From an uncultured Clostridium sp. (lineage in GTDB: Bacteria > Bacillota > Clostridia > TANB77 > CAG-508): a stretch of 61,001 bases of DNA. The translations under genes were made by a program, and so were the position numbers. Positions 33,953-43,845 of this stretch are shown here, one piece after another. The notes beneath the pieces were generated by a model, which had not been told where the DNA came from, did not search any database, and saw nothing but the letters and a program-made list of their open reading frames with translations. Position 1 is the stretch's first letter. Every line of letters begins with the position of its first letter. The stretch covers positions 1 through 61,001 of the forward strand of contig CAKNIZ010000004.1 in NCBI GenBank assembly GCA_930980855.1. Reading direction: 5' to 3'.

Positions 33953-36900
33953 TTATTTACCTGTACGAGGTAATTTTGGACAAGTAGGTTCTTCTGGCAC
34001 ATGTGTAATAGTAGTATGATTGCTATTAGCTTCAGCCGTTACACCATAATATATACCCACTGTTTTTGTATGATTAGTAAAAGTATCTCCATCTTGTAAT
34101 GTACTTAACGATTTACATTGCATAGTTGGGTTTGTACTTTCTCTAAATCCCTTTTCTACTTTTCCAAAGTCAAACATTGTTTCAATGATATATTCATCTT
34201 CGACAAATTCAATAGTTGTAAAGTCTAGGTCATAATCTTCTGTTGTCTGTAAATTTTCTTTAAATAAAATATAATCTTCTGATTTATTAGTTTTGTAATA
34301 TACATCATATTTTAAATCTTGATTCCAAGTACCTGTTGTCATTTTTTCTAGTCTAATATAATCTGTTGGAATATAATCATACCATTTAAAATTATCTAAA
34401 TAAACATTAGAATTATTTGCTACATTTTTAAAGGTATAATTTACTTTATCTCCGGGCTTAATTTCGGTTGTACCTTCTTTGTCCACATCAACTTCTATAT
34501 CTGTGCCATCATTTTCTATTTCTACTGGTACGACTTCACCGTTATTAATTATTTCAAACTCAAAAGTATTTTCATTTAACAGATAATAAACAGAACCACT
34601 ATTTTCTTCTTTTAGGTAATATTTTCCCTTATAAAGCTCTTTACTTTCAGCAGTTCCATCACTAGAAGTAATCAAAGTGTCAAGTATATTGCCTTCCTCA
34701 TCGTATAAATTAAATTTTGCACCTTCTAATTTTTTATTATGGTCTTTAGAATCAACTTTTGTTATTTTTACTTTTCCTTTAATTCGTTCATTCTCAAAAG
34801 TTATTGCAGTAATTTGATTTTTCTCTAATTCTACCGTAACAGGATTATCATTTAAAACATAATTCTCATCAGTAGCAATTTCATATAATTTTAGTTTTTC
34901 AAAATCTCTAATAGGATATTCTTGAGTCATAGCCTCACCGTTCTTATCTGTTTTAATTATCTCAAGTGTTTTACCATTTTCATCCTGAACTTCAAAAACT
35001 ACATTAGGAATGCGTGCTTCATGATTATCCTTATCTATTTTGATTACTTTTACTGAACCTTTTTTTAGTTCATTTTCGATTGTTACTACATTATCAATAT
35101 CTTTTTGAATTGTAATTTCTGTGTCAGGAGCTAAATTATAATAATTTCCAGTCTCGACCTCGATTAACTTATATTTTAGACCAGCTCTTAAATCCTTTAT
35201 ATAGATTTCGCCATTTACATCAGTTTCATACTCTCCAATAATTTTATCAAATTCTTCAGAATATAATTGAAATTTAACTCCACCTAAAGCAATTTTATTA
35301 TTATCTTTATCAACTTTGTATATTTTCAAATTCCCTTCTGTGTGTTTATTGGAAATGTTCAAAGTTCTTACTTTTCCGTAATCAGAAGGAGAAAAGATGA
35401 CTTCTAATTCATTAGTATTTACAATATAATTTTCGATTCCTTCAGTTTCTTTTATCAAATAAGTTTTATCAATAGGGAGTAAAGTAGACTTGGCATAACC
35501 GATTTTTGTCTGTTATTAGAGTATCTACAACTTTATTACTTTCTTTTTCTATAATATCGAATTTAACTCCTTCTAATTTTATATTTGAATAATCAGCATC
35601 ATTTTTAATAATTTCAATTTGAGAAGTTTTTACATCATTATCAATAGTAATAGTAGAAGTTTTATCCCATTCTATTTCAATCCTCTTTTCTTCTGTATCC
35701 AATAAATACCATTCGCTAGTAGAAATTTCCCTTAATCCCACCAAGCCAGTTCTAACATTATCTAAGAAAATTTCTCCGTTTCTCGTCTGTTATTGCAGTA
35801 TCTATTAATTTATTTTCACTTAAATTCCATATTTCGAATTTAACTCCAGGAATAGGAGTTTTATGATCTCTACTATCCACTTTAATTATTTTTAGACTAC
35901 CTTTTTTGTGTTCATTTTCCAATTCTATGGTCTTTATTTGACCAGGTTCAATTTCTATTTTAATTGGCTCGTCATTTTTGATATAGTTTTCATTTGCAGA
36001 CACCTCATATAGTGTATAATGCGAAGAAGCATTAATAGGTCCTGATTTTGCATATCCTTCTGAATTAGTTATTAAAGTTTCGATTACTTCATTATTTTCA
36101 TTTCTTAATTCAAATTTTGTATTTGAAATTTTTTCTGATGTTTCTGAATCTGATTTTATTATTTCTAAATATCCAGAATCTAGCCATTTGGCACTTAAAT
36201 TTATCGTAGAAGTTGGATCTACTATTACTTTATATTTACTAGCAAGTCTTTGATAAGCTTCATTAGTAGACTTATAAATTATTGGTTGAAATTTATATTT
36301 ATGATTATTAATCGGTTCTGAAGTCCAACTTCCATTCACACTAAGAGGAGCTTCTAAATGAAAATAATCTCCTCCATTTATACTGACATTTCCTTGTTGT
36401 CTTGTACCTTTACTTTCATTTACTAAGGTAACTCCTTCTTGTAAATTTACGTTCAAGCTATAACTTGAATTGCCAGTCACTTGAACTGTTTGAGTTCTTT
36501 GAATTTCTCCTTCTTTGTAAGCCGTTAAGTTACTTTCTGTAAAATTTAAAGTTACATTTGGAACAGGCATGCTATTAACATAGTCTATAAATGCTTGTGC
36601 TATACCATTACGATTGCCATTTACAAAGTGGTCTAATGTCATAGTCGTATATACTATACCTTGTGCTTCACTAGCAAAACTATATGGCATATCTCCACCC
36701 CAGCCATAGTACAATGTTTTTAAAACATTTTCGTTATCCCAAACTTCTTCTGTTATACTTGTTCCTCCCGGAGGAGTTTTCTTTTTATGATCTACACAAA
36801 AGGCTATTTGCCCATTTACTTTAAATCTTCCAACCGTAGAACCTCCATAACTAATATTACCTAAATATTCAACCGTAAAAGTAGCTGCAAGAATTATTAC

Positions 36901-36966
36901 TGGCATTATTATACTTAATAGTAATACAATTAGAGAAATTCCACTAATTATTTTCAATCTATTCAT
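33953..36966 (-). CDS. SpaA/Cna-B-repeat surface adhesin, two CGG +1 sites
   Basis: Reconstructed as 1003 residues. It has a signal peptide (residues 1-28), a thioester/TQXA-like N-terminal domain (FCVDHKKKTPPGGTSITEE...), and six or more Cna-B/SpaA repeats (GSLKIIKVDSRDHKTPIPGVKFEIWN..., GSVKVIKIDKDNHEARIPNVVFEVQD...). Within two repeats the frame reaches CGG: after TDEK (35,778-35,776) and after TDKN (35,501-35,499). The +1 shift restores the repeat motifs TDEK-G-EIFLDNV and TDKN-G-YAKSTLLP, exactly like intact repeats (DVNGEIYIKDL; DKNGEAMTQEY; SSDGTAESKEL). The C-terminus is LPRTGK with no membrane helix, so the sorting signal is incomplete. It probably mediates cell contact during transfer. 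Confidence 0.8.
35499..35501 (-). other. in-frame CGG with +1 shift (site 8)
   Basis: Preceding codon AAT; CGGT read as Gly in TDKN-G-Y, the DxxG position of a SpaA repeat. It is 81 codons after the resumed frame's reference ATG and in phase. Confidence 0.85.
35776..35778 (-). other. in-frame CGG with +1 shift (site 7)
   Basis: Preceding codon AAA; CGGA read as Gly in TDEK-G-EIFL, the same repeat position as at site 8. It is 396 codons after the start. Confidence 0.85.
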
Positions 36967-37022
36967 ATTTACCTCCTAAAAAAAGAAAGCCCACTTTGGC
37001 TTTCAATAATCTTTTTACATGT

Positions 37023-37469
37023 TTAAAATTCGAACCAATCCGATTCCTCAAACCACTGCCCACTATCATTCAATATGTAATGTTTTTCACCATTACTATT
37101 TACTGTTGTTTTTTTATTTGAGGTCTCAGAATCTTGATTTTCTTTCTTTTTTTCACTACTATTATTTGTTTTTTTCTCGTTATTTGTATTATTTTTCTTT
37201 TGTGTATTTTTTTCTTCTGATACTATTTCCTTTGTATCTTTTGTTGTTTCTTTTTCATTAGTAATTGAAGTTTCATTTATCATTTTGTTTTCAATATTTA
37301 TTTTTTCTTCTGTGTCTTTTATATTATTTAATTCAGTAATATTTGTTATAGTATTAGTTAAATTTTGATGTTCATTATTTTCTTCTTTATTAGAGTATAA
37401 TTTTAAGTAGATTAAAACTAAGCAACTTACTAATAAAATTATAAAAATTGTAATAATTATTTTTTTCAT
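37023..37469 (-). CDS. membrane-anchored low-complexity protein
   Basis: About 148 residues. The ATG at 37,469 is preferred (AGGAGG upstream); a TTG 9 nt earlier is possible. An N-terminal membrane segment (residues 3-22) is followed by about 90 residues of low-complexity Asn, Thr, Lys, Glu and Ser, then a short folded C-terminus (GEKHYILNDSGQWFEESDWFEF). It sits between the sortase and the adhesin genes, so it may be a surface stalk or an accessory of the adhesin. Confidence 0.6.
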   Translation of the reverse strand: MKKIIITIFIILLVSCLVLIYLKLYSNKEENNEHQNLTNTITNITELNNIKDTEEKINIENKMINETSITNEKETTKDTKEIVSEEKNTQKKNNTNNEKKTNNSSEKKKENQDSETSNKKTTVNSNGEKHYILNDSGQWFEESDWFEF

Positions 37470-37571
37470 AACTAACAATCCCTCCTAAATTTTAAAAAGA
37501 AATTTTTTTAAAACTAAATATTATTAAATTACTATAACAAAAAAAGTAAAAAAAATCTAGGTTGAAGAAAT

Positions 37572-38156
37572 CTATTTTATTTCGACAGCTTGAACGACAA
37601 GTCTTAAATTAGATTTGCCTTTTATACATGTTACTAAAGTTAAATAATTTTCTTCTGTATCGTTAAGTAAAGTCCAATCAGTTTCTTCAACTTGTGTAAT
37701 ATTATTTACTTGATACTCTTTTGTGCCGAGAAAGCTAGTATAGGTAATAGTATCACCATTTTCTAATGTATTTAATTTAGCCCAAAATTTACTTGTATTA
37801 TGAGCTGCCAAACATACATTTCCATTAAAATATGGAGAATTTGATAAATGTCCTACACCTTTTGAAAGAGTAGATAAAGATGTTCCTTCATAAACCAAAC
37901 CTTCAAAGTTAATTTTATCTATTTTTATAATGCCTAAAACTTTCTCTCCATCAATTTCTAACATTAAATCATCGCTAGTAGTAGTATTTTGTATTTCCAC
38001 TTTGTTTTGAATATAATCATCAGTGTAAGTATCATATACATTCTTTATTTTGTCTTTTTCTGAAAAGTAATTTATCATCCAAAATATTGATACTAAAACT
38101 AATATAGCTATAATTATAATGATAATGATAAAAATGGACTTTTTCAATTTATTCAT
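37572..38156 (-). CDS. sortase (class B/D-like)
   Basis: A 194-residue sortase with an N-terminal anchor (residues 7-29). The catalytic triad is visible: His119 in CLAAHNTSK, Cys177 in LTLVTCIKG and Arg185 in NLRLVVQ. It would cleave an LPxTG-like signal and attach the protein to the wall. The adhesin in the same operon ends in LPRTGK, which fits as its substrate although that signal lacks the usual helix. AAAGGAGG precedes the ATG. No CGG is in frame. Confidence 0.85.
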   Translation of the reverse strand: MNKLKKSIFIIIIIIIAILVLVSIFWMINYFSEKDKIKNVYDTYTDDYIQNKVEIQNTTTSDDLMLEIDGEKVLGIIKIDKINFEGLVYEGTSLSTLSKGVGHLSNSPYFNGNVCLAAHNTSKFWAKLNTLENGDTITYTSFLGTKEYQVNNITQVEETDWTLLNDTEENYLTLVTCIKGKSNLRLVVQAVEIK

Positions 38157-38205
38157 TTTGACCTCCTTTCTTTAAAATTTATTTATAATAAAATAGAGAT
38201 AGCTT

Positions 38206-38574
38206 TTATGCTAACTCTATAATATTCTTTATATAATTTGAAACTTTAGAAAATGTAGTTGGAGTTTTAATCATTTTTAAAATATCTTCCAAGTCGAAAG
38301 GATCAAAAACAATATCGTAAATTCCTAATATTAATGCGTCTTTTAATTCTTTGACTTTGTCATTTTCTAAAATTAGAATAACTTTTATATTTTTTTCCCT
38401 AACTTTAAACATAAAATCTTTAAAGTTATATTTATTAGGTTGTAACGATGCGATTAGAGTAGAAGCTTCTTTTTCTTCAAGGACATAATCAGGATAGTAA
38501 ACTATTCTACTATCTTCAATTTTTTTACTCAAGTCTCTGTCTAATTGTTCGTTACCTGTAAAAATTAGTACCAT
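38206..38574 (-). CDS. receiver-like small protein
   Basis: A 122-residue alpha/beta protein (VLIFTGNEQLDRDLSKKI...; VREKNIKVILILENDKVKELKDALILGIYDIVFDPFDLEDILKMIKTP). The strand-helix order and the phrase ILGIYDIVFDPF recall response-regulator receiver or CpaE/AAA N-terminal domains of ICE proteins. The phosphorylatable Asp is not clearly placed. Its AAAGGAGG site follows the M23 gene by 15 nt. Confidence 0.5.
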   Translation of the reverse strand: MVLIFTGNEQLDRDLSKKIEDSRIVYYPDYVLEEKEASTLIASLQPNKYNFKDFMFKVREKNIKVILILENDKVKELKDALILGIYDIVFDPFDLEDILKMIKTPTTFSKVSNYIKNIIELA

Positions 38575-38589
38575 TATTTTTTCCTCCTT

Positions 38590-39805
38590 TTATTTAAAAT
38601 AGTCTTCTGGATTTGCAAAATCGCCATTGATACGAACTTCAAAATGTGCATGAGGTCCAGTAGAATAGCCAGTTGAGCCAACCTTTAACACAGGTTCACC
38701 TTGTTTTACAGTTTGATTTGTTTTAACTAATATTTCAGAGCCATGTGCATATAAAGTTACAATACCGTCTCCATGGTCTATCATAACCACATTTCCATAG
38801 GAATTGCTATAAGATGCTTTAATTACCGTACCATCTGCCATAGCGACAAAGTTAGCACCGAATAGGTGCTCCAACATCTGTACCAGAATGAAGTTTATAT
38901 ACACCGAGTTATAGGATGTATTCTCATACCAAAATGAGAAGTAATATTGGTATAGCCGTGGAATAGGCCAAATAAACATTCCGAGTAGGAACTAAACCAG
39001 ATCCATCACTAATTATAGTTGCATTTGATGAATTTCCTTGAAGCCAAGATATACTCTCTTCACCTTCATAGTAGCCATTTGATGCTTGTATAATTACTTG
39101 GACATCTGTATCAAGGTCATCTTCACTTATCCTTAATTTTTCTTGTAAATATTTTCTTAATCTCTCGTACTTTTCTCCAACTAAATCTTCATTTGTAAAT
39201 ACTTTTAATGTTGTTTTAGTATCTCCATTTTCTATTGTTTTTGTTTCATAATTGTATTTATAATGTCCTATTATGGAATCGCTTTCTACTAAAATATAGT
39301 GAGTTTCTTCTCTTTTATTTGTAGTTTCATTTCCATTTTCGTCTTTTGTAGTGGTTTCTATTGTTACAGTATCTTTTTCATATCTAAATGTACTTTCAAA
39401 GTTTATTGCTACTTCATTTAATAGACTTTCATTAATATCTCTATTATCAGACATATTATGAAATGCCATAATGGCGTATAAATGTGACCATTCTACTAAC
39501 TTATCATTTTCTCTATTATCCACATCTAGTAAATGATTTGTGGATTCAGAGCCTATAAAATTATGGCATGTGTTTAAATATTCTGATTTTTTTATACAAA
39601 GATTTCTTATCTCTGATTGCTCAGGTGGTAAATCACTGCTATCTGATTGAACTTCTTGTACAAATACTGCATCAATAATGCTACAAACTGCAAAAAATAA
39701 AAGACCTATAATTAATACAAATGGCAAGAAGGGTTTTAAAACTTTAAAAGCAATTTTTTTTATTTGCTTTTTTGCCTTATTTTTTACTTTATCCTTTATT
39801 TTCAT
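38590..39805 (-). CDS. M23-type peptidoglycan peptidase of the conjugation apparatus, four CGG +1 sites
   Basis: Reconstructed as 403 residues from the ATG at 39,805 (AGGTGA upstream). An N-terminal membrane span (about residues 21-45) and a linker/lytic region precede the C-terminal lysostaphin-type domain. Four in-frame CGG codons fall in 126 nt (38,983, 38,958, 38,906 and 38,860). Shifting +1 at each gives VPT-G-MFIWPIP-G-YTNITSHFGMRIHPIT-G-VYKLHSGTDVGAPI-G-ANFVAMADGTV, the exact M23 motif with the zinc ligands HSGTD and later YAHGS and HAHFEV. In the unshifted or single-shifted frames the HxxxD motif is lost. Opens peptidoglycan for the transfer channel (VirB1-like role). Confidence 0.85.
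38858..38983 (-). other. four in-frame CGG +1 sites within 126 nt (sites 9-12)
   Basis: CGG at 38,983-38,981 (after ACT), 38,958-38,956 (after CCA), 38,906-38,904 (after ACT) and 38,860-38,858 (after ATT). Each is in phase only if the one before was shifted (8, 17 and 15 codons apart), and each yields a Gly that the M23 family conserves. Confidence 0.9.
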
Positions 39806-41279
39806 TATTATCACCTGATTTCTGCGTTTCAGCTTTATCATTTGCAAACTTATTTATATACTCTGTATTTTGAAAATTATTTTTTCTTTGTACATAATTA
39901 TTTCGAGGATACTTATCAAAATTTCCTTCTGCCATTTTTGCACCAAGACCTAAATAAGCTGTTGTTGCCTTAGCACCACCTCTTACAATATTTCCTGCAA
40001 TTTTTTTTGCCTTACTTCCTTTACTTAAACTATCCTTGTTTTCTCCATTAGATTTAGGAATATTTACTTCATTTTTTTCCTTTGGTAGCACATCTCTAAT
40101 AGGATTTACATTTCCATTATAATCTTTTTCTGCACTCAAGTTCATAGTTGGATTTACTATTGCTTTTGCTCTTGATACGAAGCCTTTTAGACCTCCACTA
40201 GAACTATCATTAGTTGTATTTCCTGTGCTATTATTATTTGAAGATGATGGTGTTTTAAATTGCTCTTTTATGGCTGTTAAACCAAAGCCCATCATAGCAC
40301 CCATACCAATTACACGATTTGTCATTTGCTCATTATCAACGCCAGCTATTCTACTTGTTAAGTTCTGTAAACAATTTTGAAGTGCATCTGTAAGTGGTAA
40401 TATCATCATTGCCCATATAAGGCTTACAGCCCATCCACCTCCGAGCAGGTAAAAATGCTAAATATATAAGGAATAAGAAACAATAAATAAATTGCATAAA
40501 TATATTCATAATTATTTGTCCACCCCAGATAGCTGCTGCTGTAACATTTTTATTTACTATCCACAAAGCTGCCGCAATAGGTGTAAATATTGTAAATATA
40601 ATAATTGTGAATTGTCTTACAATAAATTTAATATTTAACTTAACGAATAAATATATAAACATTGCTATAACTAATGCAGTTGTAATTGCATTTCCAGTTT
40701 TTATACTTGTTAACATACTATCGCCAAGTGTTGCTTCAAGAGTACCAGTATTTGAAGCAGTTACTAATAAATATACTAGACTATTATTAACAAATAATAA
40801 AAACCTAATAAACAGTGGTGCAAGAGCAATAGCAATACCACCAAAACAAAGTCGCATTAGACTATCCTTGGCTTCATTCTTTTTAGCTGTATTCATACCT
40901 GCACTCATAATTTTGTATGAAAGTATAAAAACTGCTATAAGTATTAATATTCCAGCTATAATTGCAAATACTTTATACCAGTTCATAGTTTTATTCCATA
41001 ATTCGCTAGTGAAAGGAGATATGCTATCACTATTTTTTCTATTGTTAAAAACTAACTCGTCATAGTCCTTGAATCCAACATTTGAATCTTCTCCGAGTAG
41101 TAAAATCAAAAATTGTTTGAGCAATACCACCGTATACATTCTGCAATTATTTTCTCAAAGAGTGAGCCATCTTCACTTTTAATCTGTTCTTTAAAATCAA
41201 TTTCTTCTGCAAAACAGAAAGGAGAGAGTAAAAAAAGTATAGTAATTATAACTACAAAACTTTTTAATATTTTTTTCAA
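39789..41279 (-). CDS. VirB6/TrbL-like membrane protein, three CGG +1 sites
   Basis: Reconstructed as 495 residues from a TTG at 41,279 with GGAGG 7 nt upstream. A signal peptide (MKKILKSFVVIITILFLLSPFCFA) is followed by CGG at 41,132 and 41,095; the shifts give AECI-G-GIAQTIFDFTT-G-EDSNV. Then come about six membrane segments. At 40,443 a third shift gives FLPA-G-GGWAVSLIWAMMILPLTDALQNCLQ, continuing to the polar Asn/Ser-rich C-terminal tail. All three CGG codons are in phase with the TTG start (49, 12 and 217 codons). VirB6-like proteins form the inner-membrane part of the type IV secretion channel. It overlaps the M23 gene by 17 nt. Confidence 0.8.
40441..40443 (-). other. in-frame CGG with +1 shift (site 15)
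   Basis: Preceding codon GCT; CGGA read as Gly in LPA-G-GGW. It joins two long frames that each encode half of the VirB6-like protein. Confidence 0.85.
41093..41132 (-). other. two in-frame CGG +1 sites (sites 13 and 14)
   Basis: CGG at 41,132-41,130 (after ATA) and 41,095-41,093 (after ACT), 12 codons apart in the shifted frame. Both are read as Gly. The first is exactly 49 codons after the TTG start, which independently supports that start. Confidence 0.8.
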
Positions 41280-41331
41280 ATAATTTCCTCCTACTTTTTA
41301 AGATAGGGCCGTAGGATTGCACTATATAATT

Positions 41332-43151
41332 TTAAGTGAATACAAATTCTTCCTCATAAGGTGTTATTACAAATTTAATTGCAGTTACAACATTATTTAG
41401 ACTTATGATACATTGTCCCGGGCTTGCAGCAGTTAAAAAATTTTTTGTCCCTTCTGCTAGGTTAAAAAAATCTACCACAGCATCAACGGATCCAGGACTT
41501 TGTTTAAATATATATCTCGTCGAGCATATATTAATTATTGTCTTTCCGTTCATCTGAATTTAAAAACTCATCAATAAATTGACTTCCGTATAAATAATGG
41601 AACATTATATTTTCGACCTCTACGAGCTACATTTACCAAGAAATCTGCTGATTCTTTGTATTTAAGAAATAGCCAAGCTTCATCACAAACAATTATCTTT
41701 TTTTTGTCTCTATTTTTTAATACATATTTTTGCCATACCCAAGTTAAAATTACATAACTAGAATATAGCTTAGTAAATTCATCTTTAACTTCTGACATAT
41801 CAAAACATATAATATCTTCACTGGACAAAATTTTACTTTCGCAGTCAAACATACCAAGTGAATTTCCTTTTAGAAATGGTACTAAGATATTTGCAAGTTC
41901 TATACAATTTTTTCTTTCTTTCAATTTTTTCTGAAAGTCTGTAAGTGTAGGCATTTTCTTTGGTATTCTTCCTATGGCATATTTTCCATTATCAAGTTTA
42001 CCGCCTTTTTTCTCAAATAATGAATTTACATCACTAGTAATTCCTTTTTCAGCATATAATTGATTTACAACTATTTCTATTTCTGTATTTTCTGCACCAG
42101 TTAATGATCTTCCATAGTTTCTACAAATAGTACCTAATAATCCTCTAATTTCCGCAACTTTATCTAGGATACTAATAAATTGTTTGTTACCTTTTGTATC
42201 AGGTTCGATTTCAAAAATATTTAAACCTACTGATTTTCCTTGTTCAATTTTAATTACTTTTCCGCCAAGCATTTTAGTAAGATTTGCATATTCTCCTTCG
42301 ACATCTATAAAAAAAGCACCGCAACCGAGTTGTTGCAATGTTTCTCGCAGTTAATGTTTTTAAGGCTACGCTTTTACCTCCTCCTGATGTACCGACATAT
42401 AAAAACATGAGGATTAGGAAGAGTAGGAGGACCGGCAAAATGTATCGATATACACAGGAGCATTTGTATATAAATTTCTACCTATAAAAATACCTTTATC
42501 ATGTGAAAGATTTGGATTTGATATTGGTATTAATGTTGCAATTCCACCGGCAACCATATTTCTTTCATAATTTGGAATAGGAATTTCGCCAATTGGTAAC
42601 ATTGTTTTTAAACCTTCAACTTGCCTAAATGTTAGTGTTCTTATCATCGCAGTTTTTTTATTTAATTCACTTTCTAATATTTTTGTTTTTTCATTTAATT
42701 CTTCTAAGCTTTCTGCATTTAAAGAAATAAAAATTGTTGCAAAGAAAAGTTTATCTTGATTTGTTTGTATCAACATTCTTAACTCTTCTAAGTCTACAAT
42801 TTGCTTTTCAAGTTCAGGCAGATGCAAAATATTTCCCTGTCTTGAATAAGTTGCATATTCACTTTGTGCCTGTACTAATTTTTTTGTTAATTGATTAATA
42901 ACATTTCCATTACTAGAAGGTTCTATTTTTACAGAAATGTTAATATTTCCAATATGAAATAAATCATCTAACCATGATACCCAAGTTTGTTCAGGATAAA
43001 TTGTCATTGCAAATATTCGAGTATATTTATTATAACCTAGTATTAAATAATCTTTTCTTTCCTGTAATGTTTCTGGAAGTAATATATCTGCTATCGTAGG
43101 AACATTATCAAATATATTAATTTCTCTTATTTTTTTGCTTTTTTTCAACAT
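41332..43151 (-). CDS. virB4: VirB4/TraC-type conjugation ATPase, five CGG +1 sites
   Basis: Reconstructed as 604 residues, the usual VirB4 length. CGG codons at 42,434, 42,394, 42,327, 41,588 and 41,548 are all in phase in turn. Reading each CGGN as Gly gives PVYIDTFC-G-PPTLPNPHVFIC-G-TSGGGKSVALKTLTARNIATT-G-CGAFFIDVEGEYANL ... VPLFI-G-SQFIDEFLNSDE-G-KTIINICST. The Walker A GTSGGGKS begins with a glycine coded by CGGT, so no ATPase can be made without the shift. Walker B is IIVCDEAW and the following region RRGRKYNVPLF is typical. It powers the type IV secretion channel. It overlaps the preceding gene by 35 nt. Confidence 0.9.
41546..41588 (-). other. two in-frame CGG +1 sites near the VirB4 C-terminus (sites 19 and 20)
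   Basis: CGG at 41,588-41,586 (after ATA) and 41,548-41,546 (after GAA), 13 codons apart. Both are CGGA read as Gly, giving LFI-G-SQFIDEFLNSDE-G-KTIIN. Confidence 0.85.
42325..42434 (-). other. three in-frame CGG +1 sites around the VirB4 Walker A motif (sites 16-18)
   Basis: CGG at 42,434-42,432 (after TGC), 42,394-42,392 (after TGT) and 42,327-42,325 (after ACT), 13 and 22 codons apart. All are CGGT read as Gly. The middle one supplies the first Gly of GxxxxGKS. Confidence 0.9.
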
Positions 43152-43845
43152 ATAAATTTTTTCCTCCTTTCTGTATAAAATTATTAATATTTATAGCAGA
43201 GTTTTTATTTAATTCTCTATAAATCAAGTTATACAATTCATCTTCCTGCAATATTTCACAAACTATTTTTGCTCTTAACAAATTACTCATAAAAGATAAT
43301 GATCTTCTATTGAGTTCTTCAATAGCCTTATCATATGCACCATCATAACTAATAATTGCATAATTTTTTACTATCGAAATCGTTTTGTTTTCCATAAGAT
43401 TTTGTAAATACTCAATAAGATAATTTCTATATTCATTAATCCTTATATTATTAGATTTATTTTCCTTGATCAATGATACAACCTTTGTAGTATCGATAAA
43501 TTCAGTTGTACTAAAGAATTGGACAGGATAATCTATTGATAAAGCAGTCTGAATAAGTACAGTTTCAATCGAATCTTGCTCAGAGTTTGAAAGCATATTA
43601 TAGTCGATATTACCAAGACTTATTACATTAGAATATCTATTACCTAAGCAAATAATATTATCTTTAATTTTTACTTGTAAAATATCTGATAGTTGTTTTT
43701 TGCCTTTTTTACTAGTTTTATTATTATTTTGAGAATCTGTTGGATGTTTAGGCAAATTTACATTTTTCTTTTTACTATTTAAATAAAAAGCTGTACCTAT
43801 AACGAAAAGTACCGTTAAAATTAAGAAGATAATCATTATTATCAT
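43117..43845 (-). CDS. membrane-anchored conjugation-module protein, unknown family
   Basis: About 242 residues with one N-terminal membrane span (residues 3-22), a Lys/Asn-rich linker and a C-terminal soluble part (SDILQVKIKDNIICLGNRYSNVISLGNIDYNMLSNSEQDSIETVLIQTALSIDYPVQFFSTTEF...). The soluble part has the conserved pattern of the TrsD/TraC-associated proteins found before VirB4 in Firmicute ICEs, though I cannot name the family. The ATG at 43,845 overlaps the PrgI stop as ATGA. Confidence 0.6.
   Translation of the reverse strand: MIIMIIFLILTVLFVIGTAFYLNSKKKNVNLPKHPTDSQNNNKTSKKGKKQLSDILQVKIKDNIICLGNRYSNVISLGNIDYNMLSNSEQDSIETVLIQTALSIDYPVQFFSTTEFIDTTKVVSLIKENKSNNIRINEYRNYLIEYLQNLMENKTISIVKNYAIISYDGAYDKAIEELNRRSLSFMSNLLRAKIVCEILQEDELYNLIYRELNKNSAININNFIQKGGKNLYVEKKQKNKRN

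Noticed and set aside
5388..43151. Nine ICE genes as ordinary pseudogenes with random frameshifts
   Set aside because: All simple breaks in these genes fall at in-frame CGG, always +1, always giving a conserved glycine. Random decay would give mixed indels, other contexts and in-frame stops; outside the sites the frames are clean.
5388..43151. Sequencing or assembly error inserting C before GG
   Set aside because: Errors do not know codon phase; all 20 are in the same phase, and many GG dinucleotides in other phases are unaffected. Not fully excluded without reads, so a read check is listed first.
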